Position numbers and translations under genes: made by a program. DNA of 64,000 nt from Chimonanthus salicifolius (lineage: Eukaryota; Streptophyta; Magnoliopsida; Laurales; Calycanthaceae): contig CM023540.1 in assembly GCA_013350335.1 (NCBI GenBank), positions 61,439,195 to 61,503,194 on the forward strand, in the 5' to 3' direction. Positions 54,318 through 64,000 of this stretch are shown here, piece by piece (position 1 is the stretch's first letter; every line of letters begins with the position of its first letter). The notes beneath the pieces are model-generated. The model was not told where the DNA came from. It made no database searches and saw only the letters and a program-made list of their open reading frames with translations.

Positions 54318-55313
54318 TCATCGATCCTGGGTAGAGGATACTTGTTCCGGACAAGTTAGTTGATTCAACTTCCGGTAGTCCACACACATTCTGAGTGAAC
54401 CGTCCTTCTTTTTCACGAACAACACTGGAGCTCCCCATGATGATGTGTTGTTCCGAATGCAACCCAGTCTGAGTAACTCATCAAGCTGCTTCTTCAACTC
54501 GGACATTTCTGTTGGTGCCATCCGATAATGGGGTAGAGACACTGGTGAAGTACCAGGATACAACTTGATCTCGAAATTGAGCTCCCTCATAGGTGGTATA
54601 CCAGGGAGTTCTTTTGGAAAGACATCAGCAAATTCTTTCACAATTGCTGGAAGCTCAGTGACTGGTGCTTTGTTGATGACAATATTGTTCAACACCAAAT
54701 GGTGCAACCCTTCCTGTAGTCTGCTTTGCTTGTCGGCACGAACTATATACTGCTTTCCCTCGGGTGACCAAAATGTCACTCTGCGGCGATAACAATCAAT
54801 ATTGGCTTCATAACTAGCCAACCAGCCCATGCCGAATATAATATCGTACTCAGTCATGTCGAGTACCAGATAATTGAACTCAAATCTGAGTCCAGTGAGT
54901 TCTGTATTTATGGCCGTGCATATGAGTCCCAAAGACGTATCTCCGACATGGGATACTATTGTGAGTGTGGTGGACAACTTTTGAACTAGTGTACCAGTAG
55001 CAGTTATAAAGGATGCAGATATAAAAGAGTACGAAGCTCCAGAATCAAACAATGCATAAGCATAAGAACTATTGACAACGGCCATACCTTGAATCACAGA
55101 ATGATCCACATCCTCAGGAGGTTCCAGAGCAAATAGTCGTCCAGATCCGGTAGGATTAGGCGCCCGACCCGCCTGATTATAAGTCCTGCCTCCTTGGGAG
55201 TTAGCTGGCCTAGCTGGTGGATAGAAAGATCCTCTAGAATATGAGAGCTTATTAAGCTTTGGATAGTCTCTCTTGAAGTGACCCGGCTGATCACAGTGGA
55301 AACAGTTGTTCAC
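54318..55313 (-). pseudogene. Element G nucleocapsid, protease and RT fingers
   Basis: 331 open codons, the longest frame in the window. The knuckle [15 protein letters not shown] has Tyr for its last Cys. The protease has [12 protein letters not shown] and GMGWLA (GMDWLA in relatives). RT fingers show [20 protein letters not shown] and [11 protein letters not shown] frameshift near 54345 separates it from the palm. Confidence 0.9.
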
Positions 55314-56083
55314 CCCTCTGAATGACTGGGTGACTGATGTAGATGGGGAGGGTTGGTTGGGACGAAAGCCCCCCGTGGACCCAGTAGATGGTGAGGTTTA
55401 CTGAAGTTCAGACGGAACCTCTTATTGGGCTGGAACCCACCCCCACTTGGAGCTCGGCGGTTGTCAAACCGCACCATTGCATTCAACTCCTGTTCTGCTA
55501 TTGTGGCCTTGCTGACCACCTCAGCCAATGTGGTGCACTTGAATATGGTCACTTTGGCCCTGATATTTGGCCGTAAACCCCTCTCAAACTTCCTTTCTCT
55601 GCGATGTTCTGTGTCCACCATATAGAATGCATAGATGGATAGACTGAGGAATTCTCGGTGATACTCTACCACCGTCATAGAACCCTGTACCAAGGATAGA
55701 AAAATTTGCCTCTGTCGCTCCTTCTCCTCCTCCGGAAAGTAGTGTTCCAGAAAGGTTGCTGAAAACTCATTCCATGTCATGGCCGTCCTCTCCCTAACTG
55801 GTTTGAGTGCCCTCTGCTTCTCCACCACCTCCTACCATTTACCGGCATCTTCTATCAGTTGTGAAGTAGCCAGTAGAATCTTGTCAGCATGACTCGAGAT
55901 CTTAAGTAAATTTAAGATCTGAGTGTCAGCTCCGACAGCCCCTTCCTTCCCTTTGAAATAGGGAGGACGCTGTTGCTGGAATTCTCGAGCCATACTCCGG
56001 TCATTGGCATCCTTGGAACTTTCACTCCCATTCATATGTTGCTGGAGTACAGAGGTTACCACTGCTTGAACTAAGCCCTGAAG
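55314..56083 (-). pseudogene. Element G gag, capsid part
   Basis: 56062-55832 carries the LQGLVQAVVTSVLQQH-like region and REFQQQRPPYFKGKEG, ending at TAG (55832-55834) in place of Trp. 55828-55310 continues with TWNEFSATFLEHYFPEEEK and RPNIRAKVTIFKCTTLAEVV. A frameshift lies near 55390, before the knuckle. The upstream part of gag is at 59862-60167, beyond S4. Confidence 0.85.
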
Positions 56084-56542
56084 TGTAACGCCCCGCCCTT
56101 TTCACCCTTCTGAAAATCAGAGTCTGAAAATTTCTTTTGAAAGAAACATAAAGTGAAAGAGAGCGGGCGGCGTCACGACGCGAGTTAAGTTCAGACTACT
56201 CAAGTTTGAACCTTAACTGGCCACCCATGTGTACATGGACTAGACCATGATAATGAATCACACATGGAACTAACATCAACATGCGGAACAACCTAGATTA
56301 ACTGCGGAATAGAAAGACTAGATAGCAAGTAACAGTCTCAAACATTAATTAACATAAAACATCCATCCAAAGTTATTAACCTAATCAAACCATAGCAAGT
56401 AATGACTTATTACATGTCCAACAAAATATAGTTCCAAAGATAGTAATATAAAGAAGTCCAGTCCATCATTCAACCGCTTAAGCTTGGCTCCCCTCCCGGT
56501 CATCGACCTTCTTTTTCCCTTTACTTGTACCTGCAATGTCCT

Positions 56543-58612
56543 CTGAGGATAGAATTAGGGCGTTAGATCAACGCGCCCAGTAGGTTCCCGAATCAGGGGT
56601 ACCACATCATTAGCATATAAAACATGCATATATATATATATATATATATCATAGTACATGATTAGTAAAAGCAGGTAAAACAATGCTATGAAGTATGCAT
56701 ATGCAATGAGCCTCCCCCATCATGTACATTCATAGCCACCATCATGTTACTCCTCCTGGCGTGACTTGCACCACCGAGGACGGACGTAACTCATAACTTG
56801 AAACACTGTAGGACCTCATTCATAATCCCATGTCTATGCATGAGATGCCAATGCCTGTATGCCATTTGTTAATGCATAATATATCATTTGAAACACATAT
56901 AATAAAACAAGAGTCTCATAAGAAAACTGGGGTAAAACTGTGGTTACAAGTAGGTAGGAAACCTACTGAAGAATCACTTCAGCGTCCGTTCTTTCTTAGG
57001 CTTTATCCGGTCACGACTCGTTCGTCGTTCAACTCTCGTCACCTTGTGATACAATAATCAATAAATCATATTGTCACTTAAATATCCATTCACACATAAG
57101 ACCCAAAACATCTTGATTTGGTCCTTATTTCAAGTCCTTCCATTATTGCCCATATTTATAATTTTTGCCATTGGCTCATCTTTTGTAATAATTTATGACC
57201 ATAGAAATATTACCCGAAACAAATGTTTATAGGTGGGGTTCGGCCATACACCTTGGCGAACCACACTTATTTCACTTAGGTCCATCTTTCATCTCATGAT
57301 CGTGACCCTTATTTACAAACATGCCATTGGTTCCAATAACTTTGACCTAGGTATTTAACTTAGGCTATACCCTTTTTCCAAGGTTATTACATGGTTCAGC
57401 CATCCATAGGCTGAGCCAAATCAGTAAGCTTATCACATTTAAATCTCATAAGAAACCCATAAACTTTAGTCCATTTATCCCAAAAACAACCCTATTATTT
57501 AGAATACCAATTGGCTCTACCCCTTAGCCATGTTAAACACATAGTTTAGCCATCCTATGGCCAACCCAAAATCAGTGCCCTTATCACATAAAAATCTCCA
57601 CCATTGGTATGGTTTTATCTCTCCAAAAACCATACCAAAAACAGTCCACAAAGGTCCATGGTTTCCATGTTTCCCAACGTGAAAACCAACCCTCTTTTAC
57701 ATGGGGTTCGGCCCTCCATGTTGGCCGAACCCAATGGTTATTCTTACTATTATTAAGCCTCCAATCATCATGGAATAAACAGCATACATTATCGGGTTTT
57801 ACCTTTCAAAAACCAACCAATTACTCAAATAAGATCATGGGGTTCGGCCATCCCATGTGGCCGAACCCAATGATACACTTACACCATTTTAATCAACTTA
57901 ATCTAAGGTTTTATTTTCTTGAAGTATTCGGCCATTCCATGGCCCAAACATGACATCCAATTTCATGATTTAAACACCCATAATAGTTCATCATTTTATA
58001 TGGTTTTAATTTCCAAAAACCATCACCATCATCCACTTGTTTCCATGGGGTTCGGCCATGCAAAGTGGCCGAACCCAATGGTCCTTTTCCATTCTTTAAT
58101 CCACTGATTTTAGACCATATAAACTTCAGTCCCTATGTCATTCAGATCCATGTTTTTAACCATTCTAAAACATGTATTTAAATCTTAAATCAAAAACCCA
58201 AAAACAATCCACAAAACCCATGGTTTTCATGTTTCAAAACATGAAAACCAAGCCATCTCTTACATGGTTTAGACCCTTGTCAAATTCGGCCATAGCATGG
58301 CCAAATTATGACATTCAAATCCATGCTTTCAATCTTTATCATCACACTTTAAAACCTTACTTATTTCGGCCACAAAATGACCCAAAAATCAGTCCATAAA
58401 ACCCATGGTTTTCATGTTTCCAAAACATGAAAACCATGCAATCTTTTACATGGGGTTCGGCCCTCCATGGTGGCCGAACCCAATGGTTATTTTCACCATT
58501 TTAAATCCTCCATAATCAAGGTTAAACATTGGTGTATTCGGCCATGACCATGGCCCAATACATACTCTACTTGTTTTATGTTTTTAAACCAAAATATCAT
58601 AAAGATACTTAC
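56543..58612 (-). other. Predicted LTR-internal intron in S4
   Basis: Minus strand: AATTTG|GTAAGTATC at 58612 after a purine-rich stretch; GATCTAACGCCC then TTCTATCCTCAG|AGG at 56543. Length 2070 bp. Confidence 0.5.
57237..58487. repeat. GGTTCGGCCAT hairpin array in S4
   Basis: Units at about 57237-57262 (weak), 57393-57417 (GGTTCAGCC/GGCTGAGCC variant), 57705-57732, 57838-57867, 58048-58076 and 58455-58485. A further imperfect pair near 57928 (TTCGGCCATTCCATGGCC) lacks the outer arm. Confidence 0.8.
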
Positions 58613-59547
58613 CAAATTTTCTAAACTTCCTCCTTGTCTTTGATCCTTGTGTTCTCCCTTTTATTTCTTCTTTTCTTTTTGCTGTTTTGTGCTTGATCTA
58701 CTAGTGTAAAATCCTCTAATGTTCCAGCTAGGAAGAACAACGAATTGGAGAGAGGAGAGAGGGAGAGAGAGATGAGGAAAATCTTAGGCTTTGCAATGAT
58801 AAATCGGCCAAATGATGCTGTTCATTGGTTTTGTATTTTAGCCACCATAACCCCTCCACTTCCTCATCAATCCATGCACAAAACGATGGGCATTGGGTTC
58901 CCTCCAAGGCACCCCTTGGCAGCTACCCATGCAGCCATTCAGATCCCCAAACAACTCATCTCAAAACCCATGTTTTTCCATTAATCATACACCATTGAAC
59001 TCACCAAAACAAGTCCCCAACGTGTGGGACTTGTTTTGGTTGGTTTGAGACCAGCCAACCTCTTCAAATTACCATTAAACCCACTGATTTACAGTCCTTG
59101 GATTTCCATTTTGACTCACCCAACTCAAGATATTTTTATTCCAACCCAACTCATTACATTTAATGCTCCATCTTTGAGTCAACTCTTTTCTTAATTTAGA
59201 CTCACTCCAAATCAGTCCAACTCAAGCTGAATTATCTCACACTTGAGTTCCATTGAGGGCCCACACGGTCATCCGTGGTCAAACTAGTCAACCCGACCCG
59301 TTGGGTCCACCTTTAGCTCCTTGACCCGTTTTTGACTCCATGATCCAAATATGGAATTTTGGTCATTTGTAAATGGTTTTCACATATGGATCAGGCCTAC
59401 CCATTTTTCCTCCACTTGATTTCCAATCAAATAGGCTTAACCCCATTTAATTTAAGTTCACAAAACGGTCAAATCATCCATTTTGACCCGATGGGTCCCA
59501 TTTGGGCCCTTTGACCCATTTAGCCATTTTTGACCCAAATGATGAAA

Positions 59548-59843
59548 ATTACCCAACCAATCAAACTTAACATTCATAATGTGCTCATATCATCTTAATT
59601 TGAGCAATGGGCTTCACCATTTCCTTACTTAACATCACAAAATAATTAATTTAACACATCAGGGGTATTTTCGTAATTATCCACTTCATTGAGAAATTAC
59701 CCATCCAATCAAACTTGACATTCATAATGTGCTCATATGATCTTAATTTGAGCAATGGGGCCCACCATTTCCTTATTTACAATCACATTTATTGAATTCA
59801 CCAATCCAGGGGCATTTTCGTAATTATTCATCTTATTGAGAAA
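59548..59843. repeat. 148-bp tandem duplication at the U3 end of S4
   Basis: ATTACCCAACCAATCAAACT (59548 on) is repeated from 59696 with period 148 and about 85-90 per cent identity by eye. Each copy ends ATTGAGAAAT. The second copy joins the LTR terminus. Confidence 0.85.
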
Positions 59844-59861
59844 TCGGGGTGTTACATGAAG

Positions 59862-60167
59862 TTCAGGCGGCACATGTGGTATATGTACACCACTGTTCCC
59901 TTCTTCCTGCTTCCGAGATGAGTGTTCCCGCTCCCTCCTTTCTCGCCGAGAATGATGTGACTTTTCAGAATGGTGTGACTTTTCAGAGTGATGTGACCTT
60001 TCAGAATGGTGTGACTCTTCCTCATTATGTGTTTTTCCAGCCCCTTCTTTAGGCTGAGAATGTTCTTCCTCTGGTGGAGATCTTTCCCTTCCTTCCTCAT
60101 ACTGAATAAATGGTATCTCTTTTTCTTTCCCTTTCTTGCTTTGTGGGATCTTTCTTTTTGGTGCCAT
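59862..60167 (-). pseudogene. Element G gag, N-terminal part
   Basis: Starts MAPKRKIPQSKKGKEKE at 60167, preceded by ATGACTTAGGGAAA as in A and B. It is highly charged, with four imperfect SHHSEKS units (about 59945-60035) and an Arg/Glu-rich stretch. It ends in VPPEL at the S4 insertion. Different low-complexity units occupy the same place in A's gag. Confidence 0.85.
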
Positions 60168-60572
60168 TTTCCCTAAGTCATGAAAACATAATTGACTTAG
60201 TTTCTTCATACAGTTTGTGTTTTCACTATTTTGGGGAGATTTCGAAATAAGCAATCTTGGTTTTCTTTTGTTTTTGGGGAAGTTTCTAAATCCCTATTTG
60301 TTTGTTTTTTCTCAATTTGGGGAAAAATTGGGGGATGTATATCCTATTTTGCTACGTTTGATAGATCAATTATAATACTGTACTTTTGCTATCTTTCACT
60401 GTTGTTCTCAGATTGATTTGTTCAGTCTGAGTCCACGAAGTAAATTAATCCGGCCCCCAGTCAGCGGACTCCAAAGAGTCGGTCAGTTGGGATTCTTATC
60501 CGTCAGTGAGACATGAAACCGTCTTAATCTTACTTCGGAAGATTCAACTTCCCGTTTCACTCTGATACCAAC
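60168..60572 (-). other. Element G leader and primer binding site
   Basis: The primer site CTCTGATACCA (60560-60570, complement TGGTATCAGAG) lies two bases from the LTR. The stem-loop GACTC/GAGTC is at 60467-60480. The remaining leader is non-coding and aligns with element A's leader without the 0.7-kb insertion. Confidence 0.8.
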
Positions 60573-62394
60573 TGTAACACCCCACCCTTTTCACTCTAAT
60601 AATGAGAGTTTATTTTTTTTTAAATATAATAATCAAGCGATCGGGGCGGAGTGTCACGACGCGAGTTAAGTTCGGATCTCTAAATCCGACCCTTAACTGG
60701 CCAAGCCCATGTGCGTATGAACTAAGTCCATAAAACTGATCCGCACATGATACTTAAATAACTTGCGGAATTAACTTAGTCTTAATCTAACTGAGGTTAT
60801 AATAGAACCTATGACTATTCCAATTTTCTATTCTTAGATAGCAAAGTACATTATCTTATTCTCCAAAATTACTAAATAATATTAATCTACCATTCAATCC
60901 AACCATCCAAAATAAACCAATCCACAGCATCTACTTATCTACTTATTACATGCCAACAAATCTAGTTACCAAATTACATTGTCCAAATATATCAAATAAC
61001 GAGTCCATAAAATAGTCCATTCACGTCCATTCAAAATCATTCAAACCGCCCAAGTTTCTGTGCTTGGTCCCCTTCTTGATCCTCAATCTTTGACTTTCCT
61101 GCGTCATCCACTAAGGATATAGATAGGGCGTTAGATCAACGCGCCCAGTAGTGTTTCCGAATAGGGCTACCACATGGTTAGTCAAAAACATGTAAATAGT
61201 ATAATAATAATACATGTGAGACAAAATTCCATAAAAACATGCTATGTATGAAATTGACATGTAATGAGTCCCACCCATCACCACCCAACATAGCCATCAC
61301 TTGACGGGATTCTCATCGTCAAGGTAACACATAGTGGTCTTTCGGACGCCCTGGCGGAGTGTGGCCTTCGGATTCCTCCTGATGGGATTCTCATCATCAG
61401 GGTACCCTACAGTGGTCTTTCGGATGCCCCGGAGTGTGGCCTCCGGTTACAACACCATCATCCCATGCCATGCATGAGATGTCTATGCAACATGTCATTT
61501 AGAAACATAACTTTACAATCATATAAGTTATCGAAACCAACATAAAACATCATATGAAATTGTGGTTACAATAATGGTAGGAAACCTACACTAGATTACT
61601 TTGTTTGACCCTTCCTTTGAGCCGTCTTCCGATCACGGTTTGTACACTGTTCTAGAAATCCAAATACCCTATGTACATAACAGCAAGTTAATCATTTGAC
61701 CATATGATTCTAATTTGATCTAAATCCCAAAAATCCACTTTGTGGGGTTCGGCCACACCCCATGGCCGAACCTCACCCATTTAAAACTTAGTCACTCTTT
61801 TATTTAATTAAAACCATCTAAGTGTCCCAAACTTTCAAATGAACCTTGGTAGGGTTCGGCCATACTACATGGCCGAACCTTACCACCATAGGTTTTGACT
61901 CATAAGTCCATTCTTTTGATCATTTCATCTTTTCATCCATATTTACGATATCGCCACTATACTAACCCTTTGTTTAAAAAAACAAAGTCCATCAAATAAC
62001 AATTGGTGGGGTTCGGCCATACAACATGGCCGAACCTCACCCAAGAGATTTTAATCCTATGTTCCATCATCCTTCATGTTTAATCACCTTAATACTAAGT
62101 CCATAATTGACATAAGAACACCATAACTTTATATGGTTTTTATCTCACAAAACATCAAATACTTTCATGGACATGTCATACCATTTGATGGGGTTCGGCC
62201 AACCCAATTACAACTCTTGACCCGTTTGAGTCCATTTCATCCATTTATTTGCCTTGTAAATGAAACTACCATCCTTTGGGTCTTGATTGAACCATTGACC
62301 CATTTAAATTCAAATCACATATATCACAATGGCAATTCCGTAAATATGAATAAATTCATATAAATTGTTATCTTTGAAATTCTAGGGTGTTACA
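60573..62394 (-). repeat. Element G 5' LTR
   Basis: 1822 bp and collinear with 49881-51703, including the half hairpin at about 62192 and the same internal deletion. In the first 290 bases I count about 11 differences between the two LTRs, fewer further on. Hairpins are at about 61745-61770, 61854-61878 and 62010-62035. Confidence 0.95.
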
Positions 62395-62399
62395 CTTCC

Positions 62400-63413
62400 T
62401 TTGCTGGTTTGTGCTTGATCTACTGGTGCAAACACCTTTGCTGTTCCAGCCAGGAAAAATGAATTGGAGAGAGGGAGAGAGAGATGGGAAATCTTAGACT
62501 TTTAATGTAAAAATCGGCTAACCATGGTGGTCATTCCCTTTTGTACTTCAGCCCCCAAGACCCCTCCATTCGCTCATCAATTCTAATAAAAAACGATGGG
62601 TCTTGGGTGCTGTCCAATGCACCCCTTGGCACCTGCCATTGCATCTTTCCAACTCCCCAAGCATCACCTCCCATTTCCCATGTATTTCATTTAAAATCCA
62701 TCATGAAAATCACCCCAACAAGTCCCCAACGTGTGGGACTTGTTTTGGTGGTTATGACTGAGCCAACTTATTCATATTCCCTCTGAACTCACTGATTTAC
62801 AGTCCCATTGATTTCCATTTTGACTCACCCAACTCACATGTCCAACTCACCTCATTAATTGACAATCATTTAATGAATTTGAGTCAACTCATTTTTAATT
62901 CAAATTAAATAAAATCATTTCCATTTAACCTGATTTAACTCACCATTGAACTCATTTGTGGGCCCACACGGTCGGCTGTGGTCAACAAAGTCAACCCTAC
63001 CCATTGGGTCCCCCTTTAGCTCCTTGACCCGTTTTTTACTCCATGACCCAATTATGGGTATTTTGGTCATTTGTAATTGGTTTTCACATGTGCATCAGGC
63101 CTACCCATTTTTACTCACTTGATTTCCAATCAAATCAGTTTAACCCCATTTAATTTAAGCTCACACAATGGTCAAATAATCCATTAAGACCCGTTGGGTC
63201 CCATTTGGGCCCTTTGACCCATTTAGCCATTTTTGACCCAATTGATGCACGTTACCCATCCAATCAAATTTGACATTTATAATGTATTCATAGGATCTTA
63301 ATTTGAGCAATGGGCCCCACAATTTTCCTCATTTAATATCGAAAACATTAAATTTTCCAACTCATGGGCATTTTCATAATTATCCCTTTTTATTGAAAAA
63401 TTGAGGTGTTACA
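62400..63413 (-). repeat. Element E 3' LTR, U3 segment
   Basis: Continues E's LTR after element G: purine-rich exon remnant and GA-rich tract (minus: CT-rich, about 62464-62484), then a region with many GGGTCAA/TTGACC words, ending in AATTGAGGTGTTACA, the complement of the LTR start. Confidence 0.85.
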
Positions 63414-63474
63414 ATATAACCCTCTTTTAAAATTTTCGTCCCGAAAATCGAACGAAGTAGGGTTTTCAAACTAA
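63414..63474 (-). other. Element E polypurine tract
   Basis: Minus strand: CGGGACGAAAATTTTAAAAG then AGGGTTATAT directly before the LTR start, nearly the same as element A's tract at 26060-26090. Confidence 0.75.
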
Positions 63475-64000
63475 CTACACAAATAATTCAGGGCGAGTTG
63501 TTCTCATCTCCGACTCAAGTTCCCAAGTGGCTTCTTCAACACCATGTCGATCCCATACCACCTTGACGAACTGAATCGCTCTAGTCTGCAACACCCTTTG
63601 TTCAGTCTCCACTATCTTGACCGGCTTCTTGACGTACATCACGTCGCTTTGTACTTCAATATCCTGAACATTCAAAACATGGGATGGATCCGGATTATAC
63701 TTTCTTAGCATTGACACATGAAATACATCATGCAAAGCTGCTAACTGCGAAGGAAGTGCTAACTGGTAAGCTACATCCCCCATCCTTCTTATGATGGAAA
63801 ACGGTCCCACATATCTTGGCGTCAGCTTCCCCTTCTTTCCGAACCTCATTTGTCCCTTCCGTGACGAGACCTTTAGAAATACCATGTCCCCCACTTCAAA
63901 CTCGAGAAATCTTCTTCTTTTGTCAGCATAGCTCTTCTGCCGACTCTGTGCAGTCAACAAGTGTTGATGTATCAGCTTAATTTGTGTTGTAGTCTCTACA
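63475..64000 (-). pseudogene. Element E integrase C-terminus and chromodomain (partial)
   Basis: 161 open codons from 63960, with the same frame plausibly continuing to the window edge (the 63960 start is only the first Met). SRQKSYADKRRRFLEFEVGD, LTPRYVGPFSIIRRMGDVAY, SMLRKYNPDPSHVLNVQDIE and chromodomain RAIQFVKVVWDRHGVEEATW are all intact. This is the least damaged copy of this region in the window and gives the reference for stops in A, C and G. I cannot tell whether the whole element is intact. Confidence 0.8.

Larger units (their letters stand above)
56084..59856 (-). mobile_element. Solo LTR S4 inside element G gag
   Basis: 3773 bp, TGTAACGCCCCGCCC to ATCGGGGTGTTACA, with perfect duplication TGAAG (56079-56083 and 59857-59861) inside the gag codons for PPEL. 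The layout matches other LTRs: acceptor at 56543, TA run at about 56628-56650, hairpins 57237-58487, donor at 58612, GA-rich tract near 58748-58772, W-box-rich U3. Its U3 end has a 148-bp tandem duplication. No genes. Confidence 0.95.
49881..62394 (-). mobile_element. Element G: full-length chromovirus with shortened LTRs
   Basis: LTRs 49881-51703 (1823 bp) and 60573-62394 (1822 bp), primer site 60560-60570, gag, protease, RT, RNase H, integrase with chromodomain and polypurine tract, all minus strand. Perfect target duplication CTTCC (49876-49880 and 62395-62399) within element E's LTR. The LTRs differ by roughly 2-3 per cent by eye. Solo LTR S4 interrupts gag. Five stops or frame breaks affect pol, but RT FIDD and the integrase triad are intact. 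Confidence 0.95.
47605..64000 (-). mobile_element. Element E: chromovirus, continues beyond the window
   Basis: 3' LTR 47605-49880 plus 62400-63413 (split by G), a polypurine tract, and the integrase C-terminus with chromodomain (63475-63960). The left flank ATTCA (47600-47604) would be one half of the target duplication; the other end is off the right edge. Inserted into element D. Confidence 0.85.

Overview
The window is repeat-rich plant nuclear DNA made almost entirely of nested Ty3/gypsy LTR retrotransposons and solo LTRs. The chromoviral pol with a C-terminal chromodomain (Tekay/Del-like), an Athila-like pol, tRNA-iMet primer sites and C-to-T decay of CAG and TGG codons all point to heterochromatin of a large-genome flowering plant. 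I see no host gene, tRNA, rRNA, CRISPR or prokaryotic feature. The species cannot be named from the sequence.

Left part (1-33148). A decayed Athila-like element on the minus strand (LTR 553-3181, pol 5726-8477) is interrupted at 8623 by element B (plus strand). B's 5' LTR is split at 9466 by full-length element A (9467-29172, plus strand, near-matching 5-bp target duplications). A carries solo LTR S1 (10081-13336) in its 5' LTR and solo LTR S2 (16019-20342) in its leader. It also has an extra zinc-knuckle ORF between leader and gag. B ends inside gag near 32865, where it abuts an inverted LTR fragment.

Middle part (33149-47604). Element C (minus strand) has a 3' LTR at 33149-36227 and a broken pol and gag. 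Solo LTR S3 (38628-42378, perfect AGATC duplication) splits its reverse transcriptase codons. C's 5' LTR is cut after 188 bp at 44981, where it joins a fragment of a different gypsy family, D (plus strand).

Right part (47605-64000). D is interrupted by element E (minus strand), which runs off the window. E's 3' LTR is interrupted by full-length element G (49881-62394, minus strand, perfect CTTCC duplication). G's gag is interrupted by solo LTR S4 (56084-59856, perfect TGAAG duplication).

The most interesting signal is in the LTRs. Most long LTRs share one layout: a W-box-rich U3, a CT-rich tract, a purine-rich segment ending in a GTAAGT-type splice donor, an array of short hairpins (GGTTCGGCCAT / ATGGCCGAACC and relatives), a second hairpin family with compensatory stem changes, then CTAAC + pyrimidine tract + AG. 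This reads as a conserved 5'-UTR intron of about 1.5-2.1 kb inside each LTR, holding a variable array of structured RNA elements. G has lost the donor half in both LTRs but retains two LTRs and a perfect target duplication.
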